Source: Tunturibacter gelidoferens (GTDB taxonomy: Bacteria > Acidobacteriota > Terriglobia > Terriglobales > Acidobacteriaceae). From it: DNA of 64,000 nt. Both the position numbers and the translations under genes were made by a program. A model generated the notes under the pieces. The model was given only the letters and a program-made list of their open reading frames with translations, had not been told where the DNA came from and searched no databases. Positions 32,209 to 43,300 of this stretch are shown piece by piece; position 1 is the stretch's first letter, and every line of letters begins with the position of its first letter. Location of the stretch: positions 1,860,001 through 1,924,000 of the forward strand of contig NZ_CP132938.1 of assembly GCF_040358255.1 (NCBI RefSeq), given 5' to 3'.

Positions 32209-33126
32209 ATGAAAAGAAGCGCGCAGACCTTGATTTTAGCGGGTCCCCTGGTCTCTCTTCTCTTATCTTGCGGTACCGCGTTGGCTCAATCCACCAAGGT
32301 CAGTGGATTGATAACCGGGCGAAATGGGGCCAGCATGACGCTGCAAACTTCAGATGAGCCGAAGCTGGTGGTCTTGCTGACAGACACGACACAGGTGGCC
32401 CAAATCCAGGGAGTGTTCAAAGCACGCCGCAAGCAGATGTCGATGACCGCGCTGATACCGGGTCTCCAGGTTCAAGTAGAGGGGACTTACGATTCCAAAA
32501 ACGAACTTGTAGCAAGCTCGGTCAAGTTCAAGGGCAATGATCTGGAAGATGCGCAAACTATACAGGCTGGCTTGCAACCGGCGAAGGAGCAGATCCAACA
32601 GAGTCAAAAGGAACTAGACGAGCAGAAAGCAGCGCTTGAGCGGCAGCAACAAGCCATGCAGCAACAGCAGCAACAATTGTCCCAGGCGCAAGCGAAAATC
32701 GACAGCAACAAGGCGGCTATCGAGGCTGCCAACAAACGCTTTGGACAGTTGGATGACTACAACATCATGGACGAACTGACGGTCTACTTCGGGAATGGCA
32801 AGGTAACCGTCGATCCAAAGTACAAGCCACAGTTACTGCAATTAGCTGAGAAGGCCAAGTCTATTACCGCGTACACGATCCAGGTAAAAGGTTACGCCTC
32901 ATCATCTGGCAGCGCTTCGCTCAACCAGAAACTAAGCGAAGACCGAGCCAACAAGGTCACACAATTTCTTCAACAGCAGGGACACGTTCCTCTGACCAAT
33001 ATGTTAGCGCCCGGAGCTATGGGCGAAAGCAGGCAGATCGGCAATGACAAGACGGCCGAAGGCGAGACTCAAAACAGACGAGTCGTCGTCAGAGTACTGC
33101 AGAACAAGGGAATCGCCGGCACATAA
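32209..33126 (+). CDS. OmpA-family peptidoglycan-associated protein
   Basis: A 305-residue envelope protein. The leader (TLILAGPLVSLLLSCGTALAQ) could be cut by signal peptidase I after ALAQ; LLSC is only a weak lipobox. Residues 25-110 form a small beta-domain (VSGLITGRNGASMTLQTSDE), residues 120-185 a Gln-rich coiled coil, and the end is an OmpA-like domain (VYFGNGKVTVDPKYKPQLLQ, IQVKGYASSSGSASLNQKLS, NRRVVVRV) that normally binds peptidoglycan. ATG 32209 has AGAAGGAG just upstream; an earlier in-frame ATG lacks this. It stands alone. Confidence 0.86.
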   Translation: MKRSAQTLILAGPLVSLLLSCGTALAQSTKVSGLITGRNGASMTLQTSDEPKLVVLLTDTTQVAQIQGVFKARRKQMSMTALIPGLQVQVEGTYDSKNELVASSVKFKGNDLEDAQTIQAGLQPAKEQIQQSQKELDEQKAALERQQQAMQQQQQQLSQAQAKIDSNKAAIEAANKRFGQLDDYNIMDELTVYFGNGKVTVDPKYKPQLLQLAEKAKSITAYTIQVKGYASSSGSASLNQKLSEDRANKVTQFLQQQGHVPLTNMLAPGAMGESRQIGNDKTAEGETQNRRVVVRVLQNKGIAGT

Positions 33127-33446
33127 GTAACAGGAGCTAACTAGATCCGGTAAACCTGACGTACCGGTCGCTATTGAAAACCCGATAGACAGCTCGATCG
33201 CGTCAAGTCTCTTTTTTCGATTGTTCGCTTGTGGATTGATATCGGAATCTCTGCATTTTCTTTTGCTCTGCGCCCTGCTTGCGCAGAAATACACGACCAT
33301 ACTTGTCATGAAGATAGCTTGAATCGACGCCATTCGGCGATGGGCACCTCCCGTCGATAATTTGCGGTATTTTGCGACTGGAGTTCTCAAAAGGTGTCTT
33401 CATTGAGAGGGCGGCCTTGTAGGACATCTACCCGAACGAAGAAGGT
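33127..33446. other. Intergenic, no gene seen
   Basis: 320 bp between the OmpA gene and the lone receiver gene. It contains short inverted repeats (TTGCGC/GCGCCC-like, and CGACG...CGTCG around 33327-33357). No ORF with coding character was found. It presumably holds the receiver promoter. Confidence 0.3.
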
Positions 33447-33842
33447 GTGGAGCTCGTGATAACGCTTTTGTTAGCAGACGATAACCCTCGTATGTTGGCT
33501 GCACTCGTTCAGTTATTGCAACGAGAGTTTGTGATTGTAGATGCGTTGGCAAGTGGGGAAGAAGTTCTTGCTAAATCAGACACTGTGTGTCCTGACATTA
33601 TTCTGCTTGATATCTCACTTGGAGATCTAACAGCTTTTCAAGTGTCGGACCAGTTGAGGCGGAGAGGATGTCCTTCCAGGATCGTTTTCTTGTCGGTTCA
33701 CGAGAATCCTGAGTTTGTCCGTGCCGCTATAGAAATAGGCGCTTTCGGTTATGTTTTCAAGTCTCAGATAAGCCGTGACCTGGTGAACGCGCTTCATGCA
33801 GTCGCTGAAGGGAATCAATTCTTTTCTAATTCGGAAACGTGA
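33447..33842 (+). CDS. Stand-alone response-regulator receiver
   Basis: A 131-residue CheY-like receiver with no output domain. Acidic pocket DD is in LLLADDNPRM, the phospho-Asp in IILLDISLGD, Ser/Thr in VFLSVHE, and Lys in GYVFKSQI. Sequence is closest to the NarL/FixJ receiver type, and the stop comes just where a linker to a helix-turn-helix would begin (ALHAVAEGNQFFSNSET), so it may be a truncated NarL regulator. GTG 33447 or GTG 33456 could be the start. It is convergent with a NarL regulator gene. Confidence 0.8.
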   Translation: MELVITLLLADDNPRMLAALVQLLQREFVIVDALASGEEVLAKSDTVCPDIILLDISLGDLTAFQVSDQLRRRGCPSRIVFLSVHENPEFVRAAIEIGAFGYVFKSQISRDLVNALHAVAEGNQFFSNSET

Positions 33843-33977
33843 TTGCTAAAGCCCGCTTTTGAGCCCCTCTTCTCAATTGCGATAGACACCGAGGAAGTAC
33901 GGAGCCAGAATTTTAGTATGACTAGAACGGAGTCGGGTGTAGAGGGGCGAATTGGTCACGGTTAGAACTTGCTGTTT

Positions 33978-34619
33978 TTAGGCGCAAGAAAGCTGATGCT
34001 GCATGGCGTACTTGAGCAACTCCGCATTGGTCTTGACTCCAAGTGTCTCCATCATCCGATACTTTTGGAACGCGACCGTTCCCGGTTTAATCTTTAAGAT
34101 GGTTGCTACTTCCTTCATCGACATGCCTTCCGCCAGTAACTGCAGCACTTCAGTTTGCCGGCCAGTGATTTTTCTGCGGTGAGGTTCTCCTTGAGAGAGT
34201 AGGCAACTGACAGTGTCACGCGCTATCAATGGCGACAAATACGATTCGCCATGTATGACCTTGTTGACGGCTACGATCAATTCTTGAGCTGCGGACTGTT
34301 TCAGAACATAGCCAGAGGCTCCGCGGCGGAAGGCCTCAGCCGCCATTTCGGCTGTCAGTGTCATGGTCAGGAAAATTAGTTTTACAAGAGGCATCTTGCG
34401 TTTGATTTGCTCGCCAGCGTCAAGGCCATTGAGACCCGGCATGGCAATATCGAGAATCACGACATCCGGCTTCAACGTGAAGGCAGCCTGCAGCAAGGAC
34501 CGGCCGTCGGTAAAGATGCCGATGATCTGATACCGAGGCTCAAGAATCGATTTGCACGCTTCTGCGAGAAGCTTGTGGTCGTCTGCTATTAAGAGACGTG
34601 CGTTAGGTCTATGCTCCAT
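33978..34619 (-). CDS. NarL/LuxR-family response regulator
   Basis: A 213-residue regulator. The receiver spans about residues 5-120, with DD in LLIADDHK, phospho-Asp in VVILDIAMPG, and Lys in YVLKQSA. A LuxR-type HTH follows from about 145 (RKITGRQTEVLQLLAEGMSM, KEVATILKIKPGTVAFQKY). ATG 34619 is chosen because of a GGAG upstream; a GTG nine bases earlier is possible. It lies 146 bp after the histidine kinase gene on the same strand and is its obvious partner. Confidence 0.91.
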   Translation of the reverse strand: MEHRPNARLLIADDHKLLAEACKSILEPRYQIIGIFTDGRSLLQAAFTLKPDVVILDIAMPGLNGLDAGEQIKRKMPLVKLIFLTMTLTAEMAAEAFRRGASGYVLKQSAAQELIVAVNKVIHGESYLSPLIARDTVSCLLSQGEPHRRKITGRQTEVLQLLAEGMSMKEVATILKIKPGTVAFQKYRMMETLGVKTNAELLKYAMQHQLSCA

Positions 34620-34765
34620 GTCTAACACTCCCTATCCAGAAGATCGAGGATATCTACGGGGCCCTTGGCGTGACAGACTAACACGATTCCCAAGCTCTTG
34701 ACTCATCGGGGATAGCGAATAATTTGCTGCAAAAGTTAAATACGATAGGAAATGTAGTTGCTGTG

Positions 34766-36058
34766 TCAGCGACTAGTTTGATGTTGCCTGTGAGGTACAT
34801 TCGCCTCGACCCGAGTTCCTGTTCCCGGTGTCGAAGTAATGGTGAGTTCACCCCGAATCAAGAATATTCTTTCATGCATGCTGGTTAGTCCCAGCCCTCG
34901 CGTCCCAGCAGCTTTTTTCGCGACAAAGCCGATACCGTCGTCAGATACGTTGAGATAGACGGAGTCAGGAGCCCCGCGTATCTCTACTGCTACCTTTTTT
35001 GCTTGACTATGTTTTGCGACGTTATGCAGCGCCTCTTGTACGACACGGAAGAGACCAAGCGAAACGTCAGCATCTAGCTTGTCCGGAAGGTCGGAGCACA
35101 CACAGTCGACCCGAATGTTGTAACGCTCGGTAAATTCTCGGCACAAACCCTTTATGGCCACGACGAGACCAAGCAACTCGAGCTCTGAAGAGTGGAGTTG
35201 ATGCGAAAGGGTACCCACCGCGTGACCAAGATTTTTTATCTTCACGCAGAAGTGTTTCATTTTCTCGTCCCCATCGGGTGTAAGCTTCAAAGTCAGTCGG
35301 GCCGCCTCGAGTTCCATGCCGAATAGTGCCAGTGACTGGCCGATACTGTCGTGCAGTTCTCTGGCAACGCGGGTGCGTTCTACTTCTTGAGTGTTAACAA
35401 GACGCTGAATGAGTGCCATCCTGGCTTCTTCTGCCTGCCGGTGCTTGGTAATGTCTTCTGCAACTACCAATGCGCAGAGCTCATTGTCAAACTCTATGAT
35501 TTGAGCGGACAGAAGTGTTATGAAGGGTTCTCCGGCCTTGGTCCGAAAGTTACCTTGATGGCCATGGAGGCTGCCCTCTAGCATGAGCTTTTCGAATACC
35601 TGGTCGCGATCATCTAGATCGCTCCACAAGCCGACGCCGATACATGGTTTACCGAGGACCTCACTGCGGCTATACCCAGTGCGTCGCTCGTATGAGTCAT
35701 TAATTTCACGATAGACGAGACTGCTAAGTTGAATAATGCAAAGAACAGAAGGATTCGCACTAAACACTGCCGCAAAGTTGTCTTGGGCCTGATGAAGAGC
35801 ACTCGCCTCATCCATTGCTTCCGCTGGATCTCTGCTGGGAGTAAAGGCGATTCGATCTGCTGCGCCGGTGATATGAATTCGATAAGGCGCAGTTCCCCCT
35901 CGGTGAGATAGAGTGCTGTTGATCCGATTCATCGTCGGAGATGTGGAGCACTCCTCATCCAAGGCATTGGGATCTCCAATCATATCGATGGACAGGCGGG
36001 GCCCGAGCTTTGACGCACATTCAGGAACATCGTTCGAGACTTGTAAGTCGCAACGCAT
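34766..36058 (-). CDS. PAS-containing NarX/DesK-type histidine kinase, soluble
   Basis: A 430-residue kinase without transmembrane segments. A PAS domain lies at about residues 90-205 (FAAVFSANPSVLCIIQ, YERRTGYSRSEVLGKP). The phospho-His is His236 in RELHDSIGQS, of the HisKA_3 dimerisation type. The ATP-binding domain has the N box (LHNVAKHSQA), DDGIGF and GLGLTSMHERI. The first 85 residues have no recognised domain. It would phosphorylate the NarL regulator downstream. The signal is unknown and probably cytoplasmic. Confidence 0.91.
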   Translation of the reverse strand: MRCDLQVSNDVPECASKLGPRLSIDMIGDPNALDEECSTSPTMNRINSTLSHRGGTAPYRIHITGAADRIAFTPSRDPAEAMDEASALHQAQDNFAAVFSANPSVLCIIQLSSLVYREINDSYERRTGYSRSEVLGKPCIGVGLWSDLDDRDQVFEKLMLEGSLHGHQGNFRTKAGEPFITLLSAQIIEFDNELCALVVAEDITKHRQAEEARMALIQRLVNTQEVERTRVARELHDSIGQSLALFGMELEAARLTLKLTPDGDEKMKHFCVKIKNLGHAVGTLSHQLHSSELELLGLVVAIKGLCREFTERYNIRVDCVCSDLPDKLDADVSLGLFRVVQEALHNVAKHSQAKKVAVEIRGAPDSVYLNVSDDGIGFVAKKAAGTRGLGLTSMHERIFLIRGELTITSTPGTGTRVEANVPHRQHQTSR

Positions 36059-37083
36059 GAACCCTGCCTTTCATTTCCGACTCAGGAGCAGTTACCCTTA
36101 AGACGAAGGACGTATGGTCGTACGTGCTGGTCACTCTTGTATGCCAAGTCAAGGTTCTTTTTGTGCCAAGAAGTCAGGAAGTTTAAAAAAATGCTGGGGC
36201 GAAGCGAGATTTTAGCCTGTAAGACACGGAAGCCGGAGAGAAGAACTCGCTCAGTGCTGGACAAGAGCCGCTTGCAAAACCATTCGCCTCTTGGCGGAGG
36301 CCGTTGGCTCGGGGTAATGTTCAGTCGGTCTGCAATTAGTCGTACAATCTAAACTTTTGAGCAGACCACGACCTGGTGCTGATCCCTATTGTCCTCCCAA
36401 AAACAACAAGTGCGAAGTTAAAATTGTACCCTTCGCAATATTATCTTTGAAGCACTTAACTAACCTTAACCAAACCTCCCTGTCCCAACCCCCTCCAGGC
36501 AAGCAGCTTATCGATGGTTTGCGTTTCCAAGGCGTAGCGCAGCAAGGGATTGACTGCGCAGCCTTTGTTCGCCCCGCCAGCCTGCTCCGAATGGAAGAAG
36601 CCTACACGAGCCACAAGAGTTCTAGGTATGTGAAGGCCTTATGGTTTATGAGGCAAGCTGTCGCGCGCGAAAGTTGACTCCGATTGCGGCTTATCGAAAA
36701 TGAGTTATTGAATCTACTAGCAGTGAACCTGGAATCTGCTGATCCTTTTGAGCAAGATCGCAATAGATCTCCTGCGGATTGGATAGCTGAAGCGCTACCC
36801 TTCAAGTATTGAATTTACCGGCCACCAGGGATCTGCATCAGCGGCTCATTTTGCTTCACAATAAAGTTCTAATTGGATCTGCCTTCGTAACCATCACAGG
36901 CCCTGGTAAACGAAATAACCGTGTGAAACTTATTCAGGGCGACGTTGCAAGCTTTCATTGAACGCAAACGGCCATTACCGAGACGGACTACTGAAGGCCC
37001 GAGGAAATTGACCTCTCGCCGAGCATGCCGTGTGACGTTGCCGGAAGACGTGCGTCCAAGGTTAGACGCCTAATGTCCAGATG
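36059..37083. other. About 1 kb without an intact gene; possible ATPase-regulator scrap
   Basis: No intact ORF with coding character is found. On the plus strand at about 36808-36960 a frame reads NLPATRDLHQRL, then FVTITGPGKRNN. This resembles the NLP...R...FVTITGPGG-GKT segment of winged-helix/LuxR-type regulator ATPases, but the Walker A Gly-Lys-Thr is missing. The fragment is too short to call firmly. The remainder holds only short, composition-driven open frames. Confidence 0.3.
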
Positions 37084-37996
37084 TCACCAATTGTCGGATG
37101 TGGGGCGCCAGGTCTTATCTGGATTGTAGAACTCCATGCTCTTGACGATGTTGAGGGAGTCGCTTCCCAAGTCCTTCTGATAGACAACTCCGTCGTAATC
37201 AACCATGAAGGTCTTCACGCCCGTGACGCGATATTCAGCAGGTACGGCTACGAGGACTAATCCGCCGATCATCGTCCCCCGGATCATGTAGTCGAGCTTT
37301 CCTAAGGGCGCATCAGGACCTTGCCCCTTCAATATTTTGAAATAGTAGCCGTGGAACGGCTTGTGTTTGTCCTCGTAGCCTTCATCAAGGGCCTTCGCTA
37401 CAGCCTCGCCGATCGGGCCTCCCAACTGCCATCCGGATTTTGCCAGGCGAGCCCATCCTGTTTCCCCGGCGTGCTGATAATTCGCTGTGCATATTCATTC
37501 ACGCCGGAGTCGTCGTGGATCTCCTCCGCGTAGTCCTTCTGTGCTTCCACGTAGCCTCGACAGATAGTAATGGCGTCCAGTTCGTTAGTCCCGATGCGGC
37601 GGAGCAGAATCTCCTTGAGGCCCGTCCTAATATCGAAATACCATTTCGCCTCTTTTCTGACGATCGGGATTGGGAGTGGCCACTCTTCGTCGGCGACGGA
37701 AAGAACGGCGCGATTCGGGTTCTTTGGATCTACGACTACCTCAGTCTTTTCGCGAGCTTCCACGGCAAAGGAGGCAGCAGAGTTTTTGTCTCGAACGCAT
37801 CCGCCGACGAAACGATATCCTTACCATCCGATCCGAACATCCCCATAAGAGCGGGCACGTCGTAGTTCGCAGCCGCCTGGATGAGAGCGTCGGCAGCCTG
37901 TTTCGGCGTGGCAAATGACGTTTGCGCAAGTTGCGCGTGACCCACCGCCGCTGGGAACGCTTCGGTTACCGATACGATCTGGGCCGCCGCTGCCAC
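37084..37996 (-). pseudogene. DUF2950 gene broken by at least two frameshifts
   Basis: Three successive minus-strand frames together give a DUF2950 protein. The first (37996 to about 37790) has TSFATPKQAADALIQAA and LMGMFGSDGKDIVSSAD. The second (about 37790 to 37400) has DEEWPLPIPIVRKEAKWYF, GTNELDAITICRGYV and STPGKQDGLAWQ. The third (about 37425 to 37084) has KPFHGYYFKILKGQGPDAP, MIGGLVLVAVPAEY and DGVVYQKDLG. Each switch needs a one- or two-base change. No good start codon or signal peptide precedes the first part. DUF2950 proteins are exported and of unknown function, and commonly adjoin a DUF3300 gene, as here. Confidence 0.78.
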
Positions 37997-38021
37997 GATT
38001 CATCGTGCTCGGCTGTTGCTG

Positions 38022-38577
38022 ACTAGATCCGCCGCGATCCTTCGTCTCTACTTTTTGTTGCTCGGTCGATTTAAGATTTCCCGCGTTTTTCGCTTTCATG
38101 CGCATGCGCTGCACCGCGTCCATCACGTCATTCTGCTGCGCAAGAAAGGCGTTACCCAGGTCGGTAGTCCACTTGATGTTTTCTGCAAGCTGCTTAACCG
38201 CATCGGGCAGGGGCGCCATAGCTTGGACACTCGGGTCCCAGTCTTCCTTCTCGACAGCCGTCACCAGTGCCTTTATCTTTCAGATCCTTATGTTGCCCCA
38301 ACCACTGCTGGAGCTGAACGATTTCGAGAGGGTAGGTGGACGCAGCTAGAACCTGGGCCAGCAGCGGGTCAGGATAAAGTGCGATGGGAGCCACCAGAGA
38401 GTCCAATTGGTCATTCGGAATCTTCGCCGCAGCTTGCTCCGGCGGCGAATCTTGCTGGGGCGACGATTGAGCGTATGTCGCCAAATCGCCAGGCAACAAA
38501 AGCAGCACGCAAAGAACCGCGATTACGCCGCGGATGCTCCCAAAGGATGGACTTTCTCGAAGCACTCTCACTTTCAT
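38022..38577 (-). pseudogene. DUF3300 gene, frameshifted and 3'-truncated
   Basis: From ATG 38577 a signal peptide (GVIAVLCVLLLLPGDLATYAQ) leads into the DUF3300 core LDSLVAPIALYPDPLLAQVL and STYPLEIVQLQQWL. At about 38264 the frame shifts: one extra base in the GATAAAGGC run. The correct frame then reads LVTAVEKEDWDPSVQAMAPL, then WTTDLGNAFLAQQNDVMDAV and the VQRMR helix. The usual C-terminal half (Val/Tyr/Pro-rich) is absent; the frame passes through a short Ser/Gln/Gly stretch straight into DUF2950 sequence, as if a deletion joined the two genes. Confidence 0.75.
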
Positions 38578-38937
38578 GATCTGGCAGCCTTTCTCGTAAG
38601 CATTCTCGGAGACCGTGCCCTCGGTTGTTACAATTCGATCGATCGCCAATCCATCACATCGCAAAAGAGCTGCTAAGGCTCCTCAACAGCAGCGCTGATT
38701 AACTCTAAGTTGTAACCGCCAATGAAACACTCAACTACGGAAGATTAGCTCCGTTCGACATCGATCTCTTGTTGCTTCACTCTATCCAGATCGAGAAAAA
38801 TGGCTATTGCCAAAAATACTAGTGCGATAAGTCCAAGCCGTGGGCTCTCAGATCTATCGCTAGCGGTACTGCCGTATTCGTGCGCACAGATCGGGCCTCC
38901 GAACAGGCGGAGGTCAGATACCAGGTATGGAATAACG

Positions 38938-40326
38938 TTACGGCTGCCAGCCTCCGCCTAGCGCCTGGTACAACTGGACGTAGTTTTGCATCTCGGCATT
39001 CCAGGCCTGCGCCAACGCCAGCTCCGAAGTGAAATATTGCTGTTGGGTAACGAGCACTTCAAGGAAGCTCGTAACTCCACCCGAAAAACGGACGTTCGCA
39101 AGGCGGGCAGTTTCCTCGTACGTGTTCGTCTGCTCCTCGAGTTTCATCCGAAAGAGTCGAGCCTGGTTATAACCGACCAGGCTGTTGGCGACGTCGCCAA
39201 ATGCATTCAGAACTGTCTGCTTGTAGATCAACTCTGTCTCGGTACGCTGTGCCCATGCGAGATTGTAGGCACTCGTGATCGCACCACCGGCATACAGGGG
39301 CTGCAGCACCTCTCCACCCAGCGACCAGACGGTCGCCGGCCCCTGGAGGAAGCTGGTTAAAGCAGTACTTTGCGCCCCGAACTGGCCCGTCAAAGATATC
39401 TGTGGGAAGAAGGCCGCCTTGGCCACTCCCACGTTGGCATTCGCCGCAACCAATGCTTCTTCGCTCTGCCGCACATCGGGGCGTCGCTCGAGCAGGGCCG
39501 AAGGAAGTCCGGTGGGCACAGTAGCCAGATGCGGTTGATCGACCAGGTTGAGGCCGCGGGAGATCGGTCCCGGGTTGCGTCCCAGCAAAATACTGATCTG
39601 GTTTTCAGATTGCGCGATGGATTGTTGGCTGCTGATCACCTGAGCTTGAGATTGCTGCAATAGCAGGTTGGCTTGGTACACATCTGTAATCGCGCTGTCG
39701 CCACCCTGATACTTGATGGTGTTAAGCCGCAAGATGTCATTGTCGGCTGCGACGTTCTTCTGCGCATAATCCAGCTGATCGTCGAACTGTCGCAACTGGA
39801 AATAGGCGACCGCCACGTCGGAGATCAGAGTTGTTTGAACCACGTACCGGGCATAGGTGGTCGCGAGCAACTGCGCACGTGCAGCCTCGGTGGCACGACG
39901 GTACTTTCCCCAGAAGTCCACAATGTAATTCAGTTGAATACTAAGCGAATCCAGAGTCGGTCCGTTCGGAATAATCGCATTACGCTGATAGTTGACACCG
40001 CCTGAGCCCGAGACGTTGGGCAACTGGTTAGCACGAGTTATCCCTACCACTGCCTGGGCCTGCAGGATGCGGGAGGCGGCGATCTGCATGTCGTAATTAT
40101 TGGCCAAAGCCTCCTTAATAAGTGCTCTCAACGCCTCGTCCTGAAAGACCGTCTCCCACTGCATCTCGGCAAATGGCTGTGTTCCCGTTGGATTGGACAG
40201 GTCCGGCGCAACCCCGCGATACTGATCCGGTGTAACCACCACCGGGCGCTTGTAGTTCGGTCCAACTTTGCAGCCGGCCATCAGTGGCACCAACATAATC
40301 GCGGCGAATGGTCTTATGCCGATCAT
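38938..40326 (-). CDS. RND efflux outer-membrane factor (NodT/OprM family)
   Basis: A 462-residue outer-membrane lipoprotein. The signal ends in a lipobox (LVPLMAGC), followed by KVGPNYKRP, the usual opening of the NodT group. Two repeated helical/beta halves follow (about 60-260 and 265-460), with QSEEALVAANANVGVAKAAFFPQISLTG in the second (first 20 residues are the conserved part). It forms the trimeric exit duct for the pump encoded upstream. ATG 40326 makes an ATGA overlap with the pump stop; the longer open frame is a shadow. It is last in the efflux operon. Confidence 0.93.
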   Translation of the reverse strand: MIGIRPFAAIMLVPLMAGCKVGPNYKRPVVVTPDQYRGVAPDLSNPTGTQPFAEMQWETVFQDEALRALIKEALANNYDMQIAASRILQAQAVVGITRANQLPNVSGSGGVNYQRNAIIPNGPTLDSLSIQLNYIVDFWGKYRRATEAARAQLLATTYARYVVQTTLISDVAVAYFQLRQFDDQLDYAQKNVAADNDILRLNTIKYQGGDSAITDVYQANLLLQQSQAQVISSQQSIAQSENQISILLGRNPGPISRGLNLVDQPHLATVPTGLPSALLERRPDVRQSEEALVAANANVGVAKAAFFPQISLTGQFGAQSTALTSFLQGPATVWSLGGEVLQPLYAGGAITSAYNLAWAQRTETELIYKQTVLNAFGDVANSLVGYNQARLFRMKLEEQTNTYEETARLANVRFSGGVTSFLEVLVTQQQYFTSELALAQAWNAEMQNYVQLYQALGGGWQP

Positions 40327-43300
40327 TGTGGAGTGCCTTTCGAAATAGGTTCGTGAATCGCTTCCGGCTCCTTCTTTTTGCCGAAGCGATTGCCGAAACG
40401 CTCGACGACATCGAAGGAAACAGGAATAAAGAAGACTGCAAGCAGCGAAGCCGCCAGCATGCCGCCAATCACTACCGTTCCCAACACCTGCCTGGAGATT
40501 GCACCCGCACCTGAAGCCGTCCATAGCGGAACGCAGCCAAGGATGAAGGCAAACGCGGTCATCAGGATTGGTCGCAGCCTTAGCTTCGCGCCAGAGAGCG
40601 CCGCATCGATCAAGGACTTGCCGCCCTCGTACTCAGCCTTTGCAAACTCAACGATGAGGATGGCGTTCTTGGCCGACAGCCCGATCAGCATAACTAGGCC
40701 AATCTGCGCATAAACGTTATTGTCGAGCCGTCGCAGATAAAGCGCAGCGAACGCTCCAAAGACAGCGATTGGAACGCCCAACAGCACACTGAGTGGCAGC
40801 GTCCAGCTCTCATACTGCGCGGCCATGATCAGAAACACGATAAAGAAGGACAGCCCGAAGACGACGGCCGGACTGACTCCTTGAGCCGCCTTCACCTCCT
40901 GATAAGACATGCCCAGATAGTCGAAGCCCATCTGGTTTGGCATCGTCTTTTTGAAGACATCTTCCAACGCCGCAATTGCCTGGGACGAACTGTAGCCAGG
41001 GGCGGCCGAACCGTTGATCTGGACACATTGGAATTGGTTGTACTTCATGATGAATTCGGGTCCGCTGCGTGGTACGTTTCCCGTCAGCGTACTCAGAGGC
41101 ACCATCTCTCCGCTGCCGTTGGTCACATAAAATTTGCCCAGGTTGTCTGCTGAGGTTCGATAATTACCCTCCGCTTGGATATAGACCTGCCATTGGCGAC
41201 CAAAACGGTTGAAATAGTTCACGAGGGATCCGCCCATAAACGTCTGCAGTGTCTGGTATACATTTGCCAGGTTTACTTGTTGAGTAAGCACCTTTTCCTG
41301 GTCCACAGTAATTCCCACCTGCGGCACTCCAAATAGTGCCGTGGTCATCACACCAGCCAACTCCGGGCGTTTGCGGGCCTCCGCCATGAACACTTCGGCG
41401 TTCTTCGCGAGGAACTCAATCGGACTGCCGGAGCGGTCTTCCAGGACAAAGGTGAATCCACCCGATGTTCCGACGCCAGGAATTGCCGGAGGCGGGAAGG
41501 CAAAAGCTATCCCCGAAGTAACTCTGGACAGCGCGCCCATCAGGTGCCGCTTGATTCCGAGGTAGCTTTCCTCAGGAGTCTTACGCTCTTCCCAATTTTT
41601 GAACGAGACGAAGAAGAAGGAACTGTAAGTGGTATTGACGCCACTCAACATGCTGTAGCCAATCACCGAGCTGACGTTCTCAACACCCGGGGTATCTAAC
41701 ATGATCTTCTCAACCACCTTCGACGCCTCTGAAGTACGGTCTAGGGACGCCGCGTTCGGCAGTTGAAGTCCGCCATACATATAGCCCTGATCTTCATCCG
41801 GAAGAAAGCCTCCCGGTGTCTTATGCCCAAAGTAGCCCGCTCCGACTACAAAGACCAGCAAGAGTAGAAATGCGAAACCCGCCTTGTGGATAAGGTGTTT
41901 GCAAGTATTGACATATCCATCTGTGACTCTGCCAAAGACGCGATTGAATCCGCGAAAGAACGCCCCCAGCGGGCCGCGAGACTCTTTCCTTGGCCGCAAC
42001 AACATTGCCGATAGGGCGGGGCTAAGCGTTAGCGCATTGAAAGCCGAGAAGGCGACCGACACCGCGATCGTGACGGCGAACTGCTGATAAAGCCGACCCG
42101 TAATACCAGGAATGAATGCGGTCGGCACAAACACTGCAGCCAGAATCAGCGCAATCGCTACCACCGGGCCGCCGACTTCTTCCATCGCCTTGATCGTCGC
42201 GTCATGTGGCGTCATGCCGTGTTCGATGTGGTGCTCAACCGCCTCGACGACGACGATAGCGTCATCGACCACCAGCCCAATTGCGAGCACTAAACCAAAC
42301 AGCGAAAGCGTATTGATCGAAAAACCCAGCAACGGAAAGATCATGAAGGTACCGACCAGCGAAACCGGAACCGCCAGCAGCGGGATAAGCGTGGCCCTCC
42401 ACCCCTGTAGAAAAATGTAGACCACAAGGATGACCAGCCCTAATGCTTCCAGCAGAGTATGCTCGATCTCCTTGATCCCGGCAGTCACTGCGAGCGTCGT
42501 GTCGAGCGCAACAATATAGTCGAGGTCTTCGGGAAAGCGGGTCTTCGACTCCAGCATCAACGCACGAACTCCGGCGGCAGTCGCGACCGCGTTTGCGCCG
42601 GGGGCTTGGTAGACCGCCACCAGCGCTGCGGGCTTGCCGTTTAGACGGCCAATCATGTTGTAGTTCTGCGCTCCCAACTCCACGCGTGCAACGTCCTTCA
42701 AGCGCAAAATGCCTTCGCCGGCCCTTGCCCGAACGATGATCTCGCCAAAATCCTCCGCAGAAGGAAGGCGACCGGGAGCGCGCACCGTATACGTGAACTG
42801 CTGTCCCGGCGGAGCGGGATTGCCGCCGATCTGCCCCGCAGGATTCACATTGTTCTGGGCCTGGATCGCGCTGATGATCTCCGGAACGGTGATCTTGAGG
42901 TTCGCCAGTTTGTCCGGATTGACCCAGCACCTCATTGCATACTGGCCAGCGCCGAAGACAGATACCGAAGCGACTCCAGGCACCCGCGTCAGCGCGTCGT
43001 TCAAATTGATCGTGGCATAGTTCGCCAGAAAGATGTTGTCATAGCTGCCCTTCGGGGAGCTGAGGTCGATCAGCATCAACGGTGCCGCTGTGGACTTCTG
43101 CACCGTTATGCCCTGGTTCAGCACTGCGCTCGGCAGCTGTGAGTTGGCCTGCGAGGCACGCATCTGGGTCAGAATTTGGTCAGTGCTCGCCTCCGTGTCT
43201 ATGCCGAAGTCCACCGTCAGCGTCATCTGCCCATTGCTGGCGTTCAGCGAGTACATGTAGTTCATCTTGTCGACGCCGGACATCTGCTGCTCAATCGGGG

